Assembly (NCBI RefSeq): GCF_023100685.1
Contig: NZ_CP090064.1
Coordinates: forward strand, 2,480,001 to 2,544,000
Length of the DNA: 64,000 nucleotides
Direction of reading: 5' to 3'
Origin: Proteus vulgaris
GTDB lineage: Bacteria > Pseudomonadota > Gammaproteobacteria > Enterobacterales > Enterobacteriaceae
This document shows positions 17,606-25,877 of the stretch, piece by piece. How positions within the stretch are numbered: the first letter of the stretch is position 1; each line of letters begins with the position of its first letter. The notes beneath the pieces are model-generated. The model did no database searches. It saw only the letters and a program-made list of their open reading frames with translations, and was not told where the DNA came from. Made by a program: the position numbers and the translations under genes.

Positions 17606-18009
17606 TTAAAATTAACTTTCCATTTACCATCAACATTAATCATCTCTTGTGCTTGAGTTTTTTCCACACCATCTTTTAATTTAGTTTTTAATGTCACAAT
17701 CGCACTATTTTTATCTTCACTATATTCAACGCTGATAATTTCAACTTTACTCAAGCCACCTTGCTTTTTAACTTGCTTACCCGTTTCCTCTACAATCATT
17801 TTAAATTTACGTTTAAATTGTTCAGCATTTGGATCTCCTTGCATTTCGCTTAAGTAAATTAATGAAATAACTTTATCACTATTCCCTGCAGCAATCGCTT
17901 CAACAAATGCAACTGCAGTCTGACCCGGATCATCTGTTTTATCACCACACGCTGATAGTGTTATTATTGCAAATATAAAAAATAGGGCTCCCATGACTTT
18001 TTTTAACAT
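17602..18009 (-). CDS. DUF4878-type lipoprotein
   Basis: A 135-residue lipoprotein with a lipobox ITLSAC (lipidated Cys near residue 21), then a small domain of the DUF4878/NTF2-like type (TAVAFVEAIAAGNSDKVISL at the start, VDGKWKVNF at the end). It is probably outer-membrane anchored in the periplasm. Overlap with the hydrolase gene by four bases suggests that the two proteins work together, perhaps with the NTF2-like lipoprotein as a partner or inhibitor; this is inference. Confidence 0.8.
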   Translation of the reverse strand: MLKKVMGALFFIFAIITLSACGDKTDDPGQTAVAFVEAIAAGNSDKVISLIYLSEMQGDPNAEQFKRKFKMIVEETGKQVKKQGGLSKVEIISVEYSEDKNSAIVTLKTKLKDGVEKTQAQEMINVDGKWKVNFK

Positions 18010-18820
18010 AATTTATCCTTACCTTAGCATGATATTCTTTGACCGATGAAACTTATAAAAAGATGTCCTATATTAAGATATAAGATAATTAATACATTAT
18101 TTAATAATTAACTCAATAAAGAACACGACTTTAACTTTTTCTCTATTAAATTATACGTGATAAAAATAAATTTCGGCATATTTTTATATCATTATTTATT
18201 TTTGAAAAGAAATTACTTTAAAATAGCCTTTCAGTATTCATAAAAAGAACATTTTAAACACTCACAAACAACACCATAAAATAACCATTTTTATTCTTAT
18301 AAATCAATATATTAAAAACCTCACTCTATCGACTTATCTAATTTTTTCGTTTTTTAATAATCTATTAAAGATAAAGATTAAGAATACTAAGCACCAATAT
18401 TTTAAAAAGATCTTTAAAATAAAATTATTCGCTATTATTATAGTAACTACTTTAATTTAGACTAAATATAATGTAATGAGTCCTAATTTATCTACTTAAC
18501 CAGCATTATTTATATTAATATTTTATGAGATGTATCAACCCAATACATTAATAACAATATTACAACATTAAATCATGTTAAAAAACAATTCTATTTGTTT
18601 TCACAATATATTTTCTCGTATTCATCCCTATTATTTGAGCTACTTGCCTATAACACATCACTAATAAATACAAACAAACACTAGAAAAATTGTGATCACA
18701 TACACCTTTTTGCATCATTAATCCTATTTAAGACAAATAGAAACTGCTTTTTTATCAACAAATAGGTAATCTAGCTGTCTGATTTTGATGACCAAACATG
18801 AATAGTTAAAAGGATATTTT
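18010..18820. other. AT-rich intergenic stretch of about 810 bases
   Basis: No open frame with a ribosome binding site is apparent. The only marked element is the perfect 10-base palindrome TGTGATCACA at 18691-18700, about 120 bases upstream of the next gene. The CRP half-sites in it have no spacer, so it is not a normal CRP site. The left part must contain the promoter for the lipoprotein gene. Confidence 0.5.
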
Positions 18821-19078
18821 ATGTTTACTTCACAGCTCATGCTGGTCGGTTACGTGTTATTGGTAAGTCCTTGTGGAAATGATTCTTGCGATGCAGTTCC
18901 TGTTACAGAAACTATTTATACTAAAGATGAATGCACAACTCGACTTAACTACTTAAAACAAAAAAGACCTGACCTTATTATTTTCTGTGGAGAAGTCTTA
19001 AGAGATCCTGATGTTACTGATGAAAATCCTTATCTCACGCCACCAAACAGTGCAGATGATGTTTTCCAAATTAAGTAG
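18821..19078 (+). CDS. Small hypothetical protein with N-terminal hydrophobic segment
   Basis: An 85-residue protein with a good ribosome binding site (AAAAGGATATTTT before ATG). The first 16 residues are hydrophobic (FTSQLMLVGYVLLVSP), followed by CGNDSC, a Cys at DECTTR and a Cys at IIFCGEV, so two disulfides in the periplasm are possible. The C-terminus is acidic. I do not recognise a family. It is followed after about 110 bases by the S24-type repressor on the same strand. Confidence 0.65.
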   Translation: MFTSQLMLVGYVLLVSPCGNDSCDAVPVTETIYTKDECTTRLNYLKQKRPDLIIFCGEVLRDPDVTDENPYLTPPNSADDVFQIK

Positions 19079-19188
19079 TTAACCTACCCTTAATTTTATT
19101 ATTAAGATAAAATACAATTTAATTTGTTTTCTTTTTACGATATACTCTTTGTACTTGAATATGTAAGGACACGTATTAGGAGTCACTA

Positions 19189-19881
19189 ATGTCTATTGCG
19201 AAACGAACCAAAGACAAGCGCATTGCGTTAGGTTTAACACAGTCAGAACTTGCTACTTTAGCAAATACCACACAGCAATCTATTGAACAGCTAGAAAGTG
19301 GCAAAACTAAACGTCCACGTTTTTTACCTGAATTAGCAAAAGCATTAAATTGTGATTTAGCTTGGCTATTAGAAGGTGAAGAGCAACCTAATGTTGCTTC
19401 TGAAATTCCACCTGAAAATGAATGGCAACCTGTTAGTGAATGGGATAGCAATACCCCTTTAGGTGCTGATGAAGTAGAAATCCCCTACTTTAAAAGTATT
19501 GAACTTGCGGCTGGTGATGGTTGTTGTACTAACGAAGATCATAACGGATATAAATTGAGATTTTCTAAAAGCACATTACGTCGTTATGGCGCTTCCTCAC
19601 AAAATGTCATTTGTTTTTCTGTTTATGGTGATAGTATGTCTCCCGTTATCCCAAATGGATCAACGGTCACTGTTGATACAGGCAACACACGCATTGTTGA
19701 TGGTGGCATTTATGCTATCGAACAAGATGCCTTATTCAGAATAAAACTGCTTTATCGTCAACCAGGCGGCAAATTAATTATACGTAGCTATAATAAAGAC
19801 GAATTCCCTGACGAATCAGCGGAAACTGATTCTGTAAAAATTATGGGCCGTATCATCCATTGGTCAGTAATGGCTTGGTAA
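19189..19881 (+). CDS. HTH/S24 peptidase-type (LexA/CI-like) repressor
   Basis: A 230-residue regulator. Residues 1-65 form an XRE-type helix-turn-helix ([20 protein letters not shown]). A linker follows, then a LexA-fold S24 domain with a possible Ala-Gly cleavage site (ELAAGDG), the catalytic Ser in YGDSMSP and the Lys in FRIKLLYR. The residues needed for RecA-stimulated self-cleavage therefore look present. Such proteins normally control prophages or damage-induced genes, but no phage genes are adjacent. AGGAG precedes the ATG. Confidence 0.87.
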   Translation: MSIAKRTKDKRIALGLTQSELATLANTTQQSIEQLESGKTKRPRFLPELAKALNCDLAWLLEGEEQPNVASEIPPENEWQPVSEWDSNTPLGADEVEIPYFKSIELAAGDGCCTNEDHNGYKLRFSKSTLRRYGASSQNVICFSVYGDSMSPVIPNGSTVTVDTGNTRIVDGGIYAIEQDALFRIKLLYRQPGGKLIIRSYNKDEFPDESAETDSVKIMGRIIHWSVMAW

Positions 19882-19902
19882 TCAATAATCAAAGCAATAA
19901 TT

Positions 19903-20529
19903 TCAACGTATTGAATTTTCAGTAATAACTTGTCCTTTAGACAATAAAACCGTTTTATCTGCTAGCGCTCTGATTTCACGAGGTTCATGAGTAACCATGA
20001 TCATCGTTATTTCCTTAGATTTTAAGGAATCAATTAAATCCCAAAGCTGATAACGTGTTTCCCAATCCAAACTCGAAAAAGGTTCATCCAGTAGTAAAAG
20101 TTTGGGTTGGCTAATAAGAGCTCTTGCCAAAGCCACGCGTTGTTGTTCCCCTCCTGAAATTTGATAAGGATAACGTGTAGCAAGATGTTCAATTCCCATC
20201 TGCTCTAATATCGCCCTTTCTCTCTCCTTGCTTCGTTTCTGTTTTGCACCATATTGCGCTAACCATAAATTTTGAGTCACCGTCATAAATGGAAATAAAT
20301 AAAGCCGTTGATTTAAATATCGACAGGAACGCAACCACACTGGCTGTTCATTTATATTTTTATTTGCAAGGTAGATATCTCCAGAGTACGAAGTATATCC
20401 AGCAATCGCATTTAAAAGTGTAGTTTTACCGCTTCCTGATGTACCACTTATTCCTAAACAAGTTCCTTTCTCTACCTTTAACGAGACATCTTTTAATATA
20501 TCCGATGTTAATGAATGAATTTCTAACAT
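19903..20529 (-). CDS. Molybdate/tungstate-type ABC transporter ATP-binding protein
   Basis: ATPase of an importer. Walker A GTSGSGKTTLL, Q-loop region, signature ISGGEQQRVALARAL, Walker B KLLLLDEPF and H-loop MVTHEP are all present. The frame is open upstream, but the true start is the ATG at 20529 (MLEIHSL), which has GAAAGGAAGG ahead of it and overlaps the permease stop by seven bases; this gives 208 residues. At this length it lacks the C-terminal TOBE domain of ModC. It forms an operon with the permease and the binding protein upstream. Confidence 0.88.
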   Translation of the reverse strand: MLEIHSLTSDILKDVSLKVEKGTCLGISGTSGSGKTTLLNAIAGYTSYSGDIYLANKNINEQPVWLRSCRYLNQRLYLFPFMTVTQNLWLAQYGAKQKRSKERERAILEQMGIEHLATRYPYQISGGEQQRVALARALISQPKLLLLDEPFSSLDWETRYQLWDLIDSLKSKEITMIMVTHEPREIRALADKTVLLSKGQVITENSIR

Positions 20530-21299
20530 GATGCCTTCCTTTCTCGCTGTAAACGATGCAATGCAAATAATAAAGTAATCGCAATAGCGATAAGAACAAG
20601 CGCACAACCTATTGCCAAAGTGAAGTCTCCACTGGCGATATTTAGATAAATTGCCATAGGTAACGTTTCTGTTTTTAATCTTGTTGCACCGGCTAACATT
20701 AATGTAGCGCCAAACTCACCTAAAGCTCTAGAAAATGCAATAATGCTTCCACTCATTAAAGCTGGCCAACACAATGGTATTTCAATCAAGAAAAATGTTT
20801 TTGTTGGTGTTAATCCTAAATTTTGCGCAGTTTGAATATAAGCGGGATCAACAGACTTGAAGGCAGAGAGGCTATTTCTCATAATAATCGCACTAGCAAC
20901 ATAAGTTTGAGCAATAATAATACCTAACGGTGAAAAAAGAGAGCGCGATAATTCAGGAAAAACACCCGTTAAAGGTCCCTGATTTCCTAACAATAATAAT
21001 AACCCGATACCGATAACTAATGGAGGAGTAACCAAAGGTAAGTCTAATAACGCATCAATAAAGCGATGTCCTTTAAAAGGAATTCTTGCCATTGCCCATG
21101 CGGCAGGTACACCTAAGATAATTGCCAAACATAAAGAAGTTAATGCCGTACTAAGTGACATACCAATAGCAAAATGAAATTCAGGATCAGTAATGACTTG
21201 TCTAAGCTCAACATATGAAAGTTGGCATATTAATGCAATTAGTGATCCTAAGATCAGAAATAACAATAAAAAAAGTGGAATTAATGCCCAACGAAACAC
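20523..21299 (-). CDS. ABC transporter permease, ModB-like
   Basis: Inner-membrane permease of the molybdate/tungstate type with about six hydrophobic helices. The cytoplasmic loop that docks the ATPase is clear: SVDPAYIQTAQNLG and RALGEFGATLMLAG. The frame extends upstream to 21380, but that extension runs through the terminator at 21345-21370. I choose the GTG at 21299 (VFRWALIPLF), which has AAAAGGA six bases upstream, giving 258 residues. It overlaps the ATPase gene. Confidence 0.86.
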   Translation of the reverse strand: MFRWALIPLFLLLFLILGSLIALICQLSYVELRQVITDPEFHFAIGMSLSTALTSLCLAIILGVPAAWAMARIPFKGHRFIDALLDLPLVTPPLVIGIGLLLLLGNQGPLTGVFPELSRSLFSPLGIIIAQTYVASAIIMRNSLSAFKSVDPAYIQTAQNLGLTPTKTFFLIEIPLCWPALMSGSIIAFSRALGEFGATLMLAGATRLKTETLPMAIYLNIASGDFTLAIGCALVLIAIAITLLFALHRLQRERKASC

Positions 21300-21344
21300 G
21301 TTATTTCCTTTTCTAAAAATAAAATTTATTTTGCTGTAATAATG

Positions 21345-21370
21345 AAAAAAGCCACCAGTGAGTTGGTGGC
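21345..21370 (-). terminator. Intra-operon terminator between binding protein and permease
   Basis: Stem GCCACCA (21351-21357) with TGGTGGC (21364-21370), followed on the minus strand by T6. It lies between the binding-protein gene (ends 21401) and the permease start at 21299, so partial termination would give more binding protein than membrane components. Confidence 0.75.
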
Positions 21371-21400
21371 GAAAAAACACAATTTATGTGAGAAAAAAAT

Positions 21401-22156
21401 CTATGGTTTCGAAATTACAGGAAGAAAACCATAATCAGTAAAAGCTTTTATACCCTCTGCACGTGTAAAATAGTCAGCAAGTAATTGTGCTTCTTTTGGA
21501 TTTGCTGATGTCTTTAAAATTGCCAGAGTTGCTACTTCTTCAGGACTACCTTCTGGTACTGGAAGTAAAACCAATTTATCTTGGTTTTTCATTGCATCTG
21601 CATATCCAATAATAGCGGCATCCACTTCGCCATTAAGTAAATACATAAGCAATTGTTTAATCGTTGCTGTACGTACAACTACTTTGTCGCGTAATTTATC
21701 ACCTTGACCTGATGCATCAATAAGTTGTTCGCCACTTTTTCCTAATGCTATAGCTTTAGCATCACCCATACCTAGCTTTAATGAACTGTTTGCAAGATCT
21801 TCTAACGTTTTAATATCGCCCACTTTATCTTTGCGTACAGCAATTACGGGAATATGGCGAACAATAGAATATTGGTTAACAACCTGCCCTTCTTTATCTA
21901 ACTTTTCCACATAATCTTGTGAGCCAGGAAAAAATAGATCTCCCTGCTTAGTTAAATTAAAGCGTGTTAATATTTGACCTGAACCGCCATACTCAATAGT
22001 GACTTTATTTCCAGTTTCTTTTTCAAATACAGTAACAACTTGTTCTACTGGTTGTTTTAAACCAGCACCAGCATAAAGATGAAGCTCAGCTGCCAGTGTA
22101 TTATGACAAATTAATCCTAGTGCTAGCCCTAAGCCAGCGAGTAATTGACGTTTCAT
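21401..22156 (-). CDS. Molybdate/tungstate-type periplasmic substrate-binding protein
   Basis: ModA-superfamily binding protein. Start chosen at the ATG at 22156, which gives the signal peptide MKRQLLAGLGLALGLICHNT with cleavage after LAA. The mature protein begins ELHLYAGAGLKQPVEQV and contains YGGSGQILTRF and GDLFFPGSQDYV, a pattern of oxyanion binders. An upstream ATG at 22180 overlaps the ModE-like operator and is less likely. First gene of the operon with permease and ATPase. The oxyanion specificity (molybdate, tungstate or other) cannot be told from sequence alone, but the ModE-like site favours molybdate/tungstate. Confidence 0.87.
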   Translation of the reverse strand: MKRQLLAGLGLALGLICHNTLAAELHLYAGAGLKQPVEQVVTVFEKETGNKVTIEYGGSGQILTRFNLTKQGDLFFPGSQDYVEKLDKEGQVVNQYSIVRHIPVIAVRKDKVGDIKTLEDLANSSLKLGMGDAKAIALGKSGEQLIDASGQGDKLRDKVVVRTATIKQLLMYLLNGEVDAAIIGYADAMKNQDKLVLLPVPEGSPEEVATLAILKTSANPKEAQLLADYFTRAEGIKAFTDYGFLPVISKP

Positions 22157-22175
22157 AAAATAGGTAACCCTAACT

Positions 22176-22203
22176 ATCATTATATAATTTTTTATATAGT
22201 GAA
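22176..22203. promoter_or_regulatory. ModE-like operator
   Basis: ATCATTATATA-N6-TATATAGTGAA closely matches the E. coli ModE palindrome ATCGNTATATA-N6-TATATANCGAT (one mismatch on the left half, two on the right). It ends 20 bases before the start of the binding-protein gene, overlapping where the promoter should be, so repression when molybdate is plentiful is expected. Confidence 0.7.
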
Positions 22204-22382
22204 TGATATAAGAGTTTAAGGCAAGAGGCTCATATAAAAAAAGAGAAAAATGTTAACAACTTATCATTTTTACCCTTTTATTTATCTATGAGTTTTACAA
22301 AAGAAGCTGATTAAAATAAACACTTCAATATGTTCATTTCTATCAGAAATAAGTAGCTTATAAAAGTAGTAGCTCGCCAACA

Positions 22383-22405
22383 AATCCCCGTATTCACGAG
22401 GATTT
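22383..22405 (-). terminator. Possible terminator of the SorC-type regulator gene
   Basis: On the minus strand AATCCTCGT-GAAT-ACGGGGATT pairs with one G-U. It lies just past the regulator stop at 22411. The following sequence has only a weak T tract. Confidence 0.4.
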
Positions 22406-22410
22406 TATTA

Positions 22411-23394
22411 TTAGCTTTCTAACTCTAATAATGCCAAGGCCGTCACTTCATCAATAACAATATCAGTAGCGTAACCTCCTTTTATCACCCCTATTGTTGC
22501 TTGAATATTTTCCACACCTCCGGCGATAAAAAGTCGCTGCGGTATTTGCCTTAACTGAGCTAAGCTTATTCCCATTATCCTAAGGTCAATATCAGAAACC
22601 AGAGGATTGCCTTGCACATCATAAAAGCGTCCGCAAATCACCCCTACAGCACCCAAATCACGGTATTGCGCCATTTCACCGCTGGTTAACACGCCGGTTG
22701 TCACTAGAGGATTATCATCCAATGTATTACCCACAACAAAAAGTGCTTTATTACATTGATTCAGCGCTGAAAAATTACGTCTAATAATAGGCTCAGCTTG
22801 AAGCTCCATTGCTAAACGTGCACTCGAAACGACAGCAGGCACATGTAAATTAATACTGCATCCTGATAATTTATTTGCAATTAATGCAGCAGCTTCTGCC
22901 GTTTTAAAATCAGGTTGTGGTGCAACAGCACCTATCATTTGTAGTACGGTGACATTCTTTAGTGATTTGGGTGGAAGATAATTACCTAACTTATAAATTG
23001 TTCGTCCCCAAGCGACACCTAAAATGTCATCATCACCCATTATTTGAGAAAGATACATCGCTCCTGCTTTCGCTAGTCTTTCTCTGTTCATATTTAATGT
23101 ATGTTGCGATTTATTTTTTTCTTCATCAGGTAAAATAAGCACATTATTAAGATCGAATTTTGCTTTTATTCTGATTGCATAATCAATCGTAGAAAATACT
23201 GATGAATCTAAACTAATATTTACGAATCCTTTTTCTCTAGCTAAATGCAAATATTTCACGACTGTGACTCGGGAAACACCCATAATATTTGCAACTTCAC
23301 TTTGACTGAGTCCGTCCTGATAGTAAAGCCACGCAGCATAGAGAACGGGATCATTATCAAATAAACTCGCGTTCTTTAGCGAATTATTATCCAT
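22411..23394 (-). CDS. SorC-family sugar-responsive transcriptional regulator
   Basis: A 327-residue regulator. The N-terminal HTH is clear (DGLSQSEVANIMGVSRVTVVK, residues about 24-44), and the rest is the SorC/DeoR-type sugar-binding domain (GVAWGRTIYKL, AVAPQPD, NKLSGCSINLH, GAVGVICGRFYD, RLFIAGG). Start chosen at the ATG at 23394 with GGGG seven bases upstream; a GTG four codons earlier is possible. SorC proteins bind phosphorylated sugars and normally sit beside the genes they control, but the neighbours here are a metal-oxyanion transporter and cutA, so its target is not evident. Confidence 0.85.
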   Translation of the reverse strand: MDNNSLKNASLFDNDPVLYAAWLYYQDGLSQSEVANIMGVSRVTVVKYLHLAREKGFVNISLDSSVFSTIDYAIRIKAKFDLNNVLILPDEEKNKSQHTLNMNRERLAKAGAMYLSQIMGDDDILGVAWGRTIYKLGNYLPPKSLKNVTVLQMIGAVAPQPDFKTAEAAALIANKLSGCSINLHVPAVVSSARLAMELQAEPIIRRNFSALNQCNKALFVVGNTLDDNPLVTTGVLTSGEMAQYRDLGAVGVICGRFYDVQGNPLVSDIDLRIMGISLAQLRQIPQRLFIAGGVENIQATIGVIKGGYATDIVIDEVTALALLELES

Positions 23395-23765
23395 TTTAAA
23401 CCCCACAAATTTTTATAAATCTTTTGACTAATTAATTTATTTTATATTAGAGATATTATTGAAGATGAAAATATCTTTGCTTATATTAAGCCTTATAACA
23501 CAAATAGATACATTCTATTAATCTACTAATAATATCGGCACCCTGATATTTTTCTTTACTACAAGAACCTCATAATACGTAAAAAGCCCTTAATAATGCC
23601 GTAAACGGTTCATAACGAGAAAGTTTTTTTTGAAAATACCGTTTTATTTCGATAAAAATAAAAATATTAGCTTTAAGTTTTAAAAAGTTTTATTTTGGTA
23701 AAATTAAAATCACCCAAATCTAGTCACCAATGTTAATAAATAGATTCATATCAAAAGGAAAAACA
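23395..23765. other. Intergenic stretch between divergent regulator and cutA
   Basis: About 370 AT-rich bases. It must hold the promoters of the divergent SorC-type gene and cutA. I see no strong hairpin or recognised operator. Confidence 0.5.
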
Positions 23766-24074
23766 ATGATAATTGCATACTCAACTGCACCAAATGAAAT
23801 GATTGCTAATGAAATCGCTCACTATCTCATCAACGCAAAACTGGCTGCCTGTGTAAATCTGATCCCCCATGTAAAATCTATTTATCATTGGAATAATGAA
23901 ATTATTGAAGATAATGAAGTACTTATGATGATTAAATCCGAAAAAAGCAAGCAACACGTTTTAATTGATGCAATTATCGAAATACATCCTTATGATACTC
24001 CTGAGGTTATTATAATACCGATTGAAAATGGTTTTAAAGGTTATCTTAATTGGATACACCAATCGTTGAATTAA
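23766..24074 (+). CDS. cutA: CutA-family divalent cation tolerance protein
   Basis: Small trimeric PII-like protein of 102 residues. Conserved segments are LAACVNLIPHVKSIYHWNN and HPYDTPEVIIIPI, the hallmark of CutA. Start chosen at the ATG at 23766 with AAAAGGA in front; the frame is open 12 codons further up. The biochemical role of CutA is unsettled (copper tolerance in E. coli genetics). It stands alone here rather than next to dsbD as in E. coli, so it could be a second copy. Confidence 0.88.
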   Translation: MIIAYSTAPNEMIANEIAHYLINAKLAACVNLIPHVKSIYHWNNEIIEDNEVLMMIKSEKSKQHVLIDAIIEIHPYDTPEVIIIPIENGFKGYLNWIHQSLN

Positions 24075-24465
24075 AATAATATTCGCTTTTATAGAAAGCT
24101 TTTTTAATTATTTTTATGAAGATGATAATAGTTTGTTAATAACAAATATTTCAATGTCTCAATTGTTAGACAAGTATAGTCACGTTAATATTAAATTAAT
24201 GTTCTTATTATCAATGAATCCACTTTAATATTTACATGTATATAATCATAAGCATTCAATCTTTTATAGAAATAATCTTGAATATTAGCTTGTTTATGAA
24301 AAATCATAAAAAGTAATTATTTTATATTTTCATTCTCTATTTTTTAAAAATAGAAGATAAACAGTTTTAAATTCTAATTTAATAGATTTACCAACATCTT
24401 ATTCTCGTTATTATCTGCTATACTCAATACGCTTTCTCTAAATTACACATGAAAAGGAGTGAGTT
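24075..24465. other. AT-rich intergenic stretch
   Basis: About 390 bases without a supported gene or a strong hairpin. The right end carries the promoter and AAAGGAGTGAG ribosome binding site of the following small gene. Confidence 0.5.
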
Positions 24466-24699
24466 GTGAAAACAAACAGAGTCGCAAGACGTATTTTAGG
24501 TTTACCTTATAATTTAAGTCGGTCTAAAAAGAAAGTGCGTTTTTCCATTATTGCCTCTACTGATGCCGAGAACTTACCTGCTGAGCTAAAAAGTATGGCT
24601 CAAGTCTGTTTAAAGCAAGATTTTAGAAAAAAAGCAGAGAATAAACGTATATATATGAAGCTGACAGATGCTTACCCAGAGTATCTTGCGACTAATTAA
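24466..24699 (+). CDS. Small basic hypothetical protein (GTG start)
   Basis: A 77-residue, lysine- and arginine-rich protein (NRVARRILGLPYNLSRSKKK at the N-terminus). It starts with GTG preceded by a very strong AAAGGAGTGAG ribosome binding site, the main evidence for it being real. No membrane segment or known motif is seen. I do not recognise a family; nucleic-acid binding is possible from charge only. Confidence 0.6.
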   Translation: MKTNRVARRILGLPYNLSRSKKKVRFSIIASTDAENLPAELKSMAQVCLKQDFRKKAENKRIYMKLTDAYPEYLATN

Positions 24700-24770
24700 A
24701 TTTTTATACGTTAACGCTATTTTATAAATAGTTATCATATCAATTTATAACTAAATTATTAATAAATAGC

Positions 24771-24797
24771 ATATCCCTTACGTTATGTAAGGGATAT
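24771..24797. terminator. Hairpin downstream of the nucleotidyltransferase pair
   Basis: Perfect 11-base stem ATATCCCTTAC/GTAAGGGATAT around a five-base loop, 25 bases past the stop at 24822. No clear T run follows on either strand, so it may stabilise the 3' end rather than terminate by itself. Confidence 0.5.
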
Positions 24798-24821
24798 TAA
24801 ACTCTAAATTAATTTATTCAT

Positions 24822-25877
24822 CTATAGTTTATAAAGTTCTTTTCTGATATTTATCAGCGCTAATTTTGCTGATTGATAATTAATTTCTTCTGGTAAACAA
24901 CTTAATTTAAATGCGTTTTGAATATCTCTTATCAGCGTTTTGCTACGCAGTAATAATTCATCATAACTAAATTGACCTGCTTTAATTGCTAATAGTTCAT
25001 CTCTATTATCACGCCAAACTTTTACTTTACTTTCTTGTGCAATCCCTAAAGCAACATACAACAATCTAAATGTATGCATCATATTTTTGCTATCGTAACT
25101 TCGCCCGTGATCAATATTTTGCTGGTAACGTGCATCATTACGTTGTTCAACCCACTGCCAGTAATCATGATATTGCTTACGGTATGCGCTATACCCTTCC
25201 TTATTAAAACTCAAGTAACCTTGCACTTTAGCTTCTTTAGGAATACTGCTTAACAATACATCATTGGCATTCTCTTTTTTAATGATCCCCTGAAAAAGAG
25301 AAGTATCATCATAATACATCGCATATAAATCTTGAGCATGAGCTAATTTAGCTAACCCTAGTTGCTCTTGTTTCCAGTGGCGACTATCTAACCAAGAATT
25401 AACTTGTATCGTTTTTCCACCTTCAATCACATAACAAAAATCTAGAATAGTCTTTAATTGCTTTTCGACTGGATTGACGATCTTTTTATTTAATCCTTGA
25501 GATTTCTTGATTTGTCCTTCCGCGTAATGAACAAATGTTTGAATGCAGGTTTTAGATAAAAACCACTCCGGCTTTATTAATGACATTAATGGGTGTCGAT
25601 AAATAACGACTTGTTCTGGTGAATTCAATAATTCTAAAATATTTGGATTCGAAGCACATAACAATTCAATAAATCGGCCAAGCTCATAATAAACTATATC
25701 ATTGGTTTTATTGCTAACTTGTGGTGTGTACTCCAATCCGTAGAAAAGATCTTTAGGGAGATAAAACACACCTTTAATATCTGTATCAGATGTTTCTGTC
25801 GCAAGATTATGTGAACGGCTTCCCGCAATGCTTTCAAATAAAAGGTAAGGCTTTATATCTTCAATTGTCAGTTTCAT
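24822..25877 (-). CDS. Pol-beta-type nucleotidyltransferase (RlaP-like), second gene
   Basis: A 351-residue predicted nucleotidyltransferase. The active-site pattern is GSRSHNLATETSDTD at residues about 19-33: the helix-N-cap GS and the metal-binding DxD are kept. Overall it resembles the RlaP group, described in comparative genomics as a polymerase-beta-type component of RNA repair systems. The C-terminal half is helical and rich in Lys, Arg and Tyr. It overlaps the upstream paralogous gene by 17 bases. The exact reaction (nucleotide addition to RNA ends or to another target) is unknown. Confidence 0.78.
   Translation of the reverse strand: MKLTIEDIKPYLLFESIAGSRSHNLATETSDTDIKGVFYLPKDLFYGLEYTPQVSNKTNDIVYYELGRFIELLCASNPNILELLNSPEQVVIYRHPLMSLIKPEWFLSKTCIQTFVHYAEGQIKKSQGLNKKIVNPVEKQLKTILDFCYVIEGGKTIQVNSWLDSRHWKQEQLGLAKLAHAQDLYAMYYDDTSLFQGIIKKENANDVLLSSIPKEAKVQGYLSFNKEGYSAYRKQYHDYWQWVEQRNDARYQQNIDHGRSYDSKNMMHTFRLLYVALGIAQESKVKVWRDNRDELLAIKAGQFSYDELLLRSKTLIRDIQNAFKLSCLPEEINYQSAKLALINIRKELYKL

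Noticed and set aside
18691..18700. TGTGATCACA palindrome as a CRP site
   Set aside because: The two half-sites have no six-base spacer, so it does not fit CRP; it may be chance or an operator for an unknown protein.
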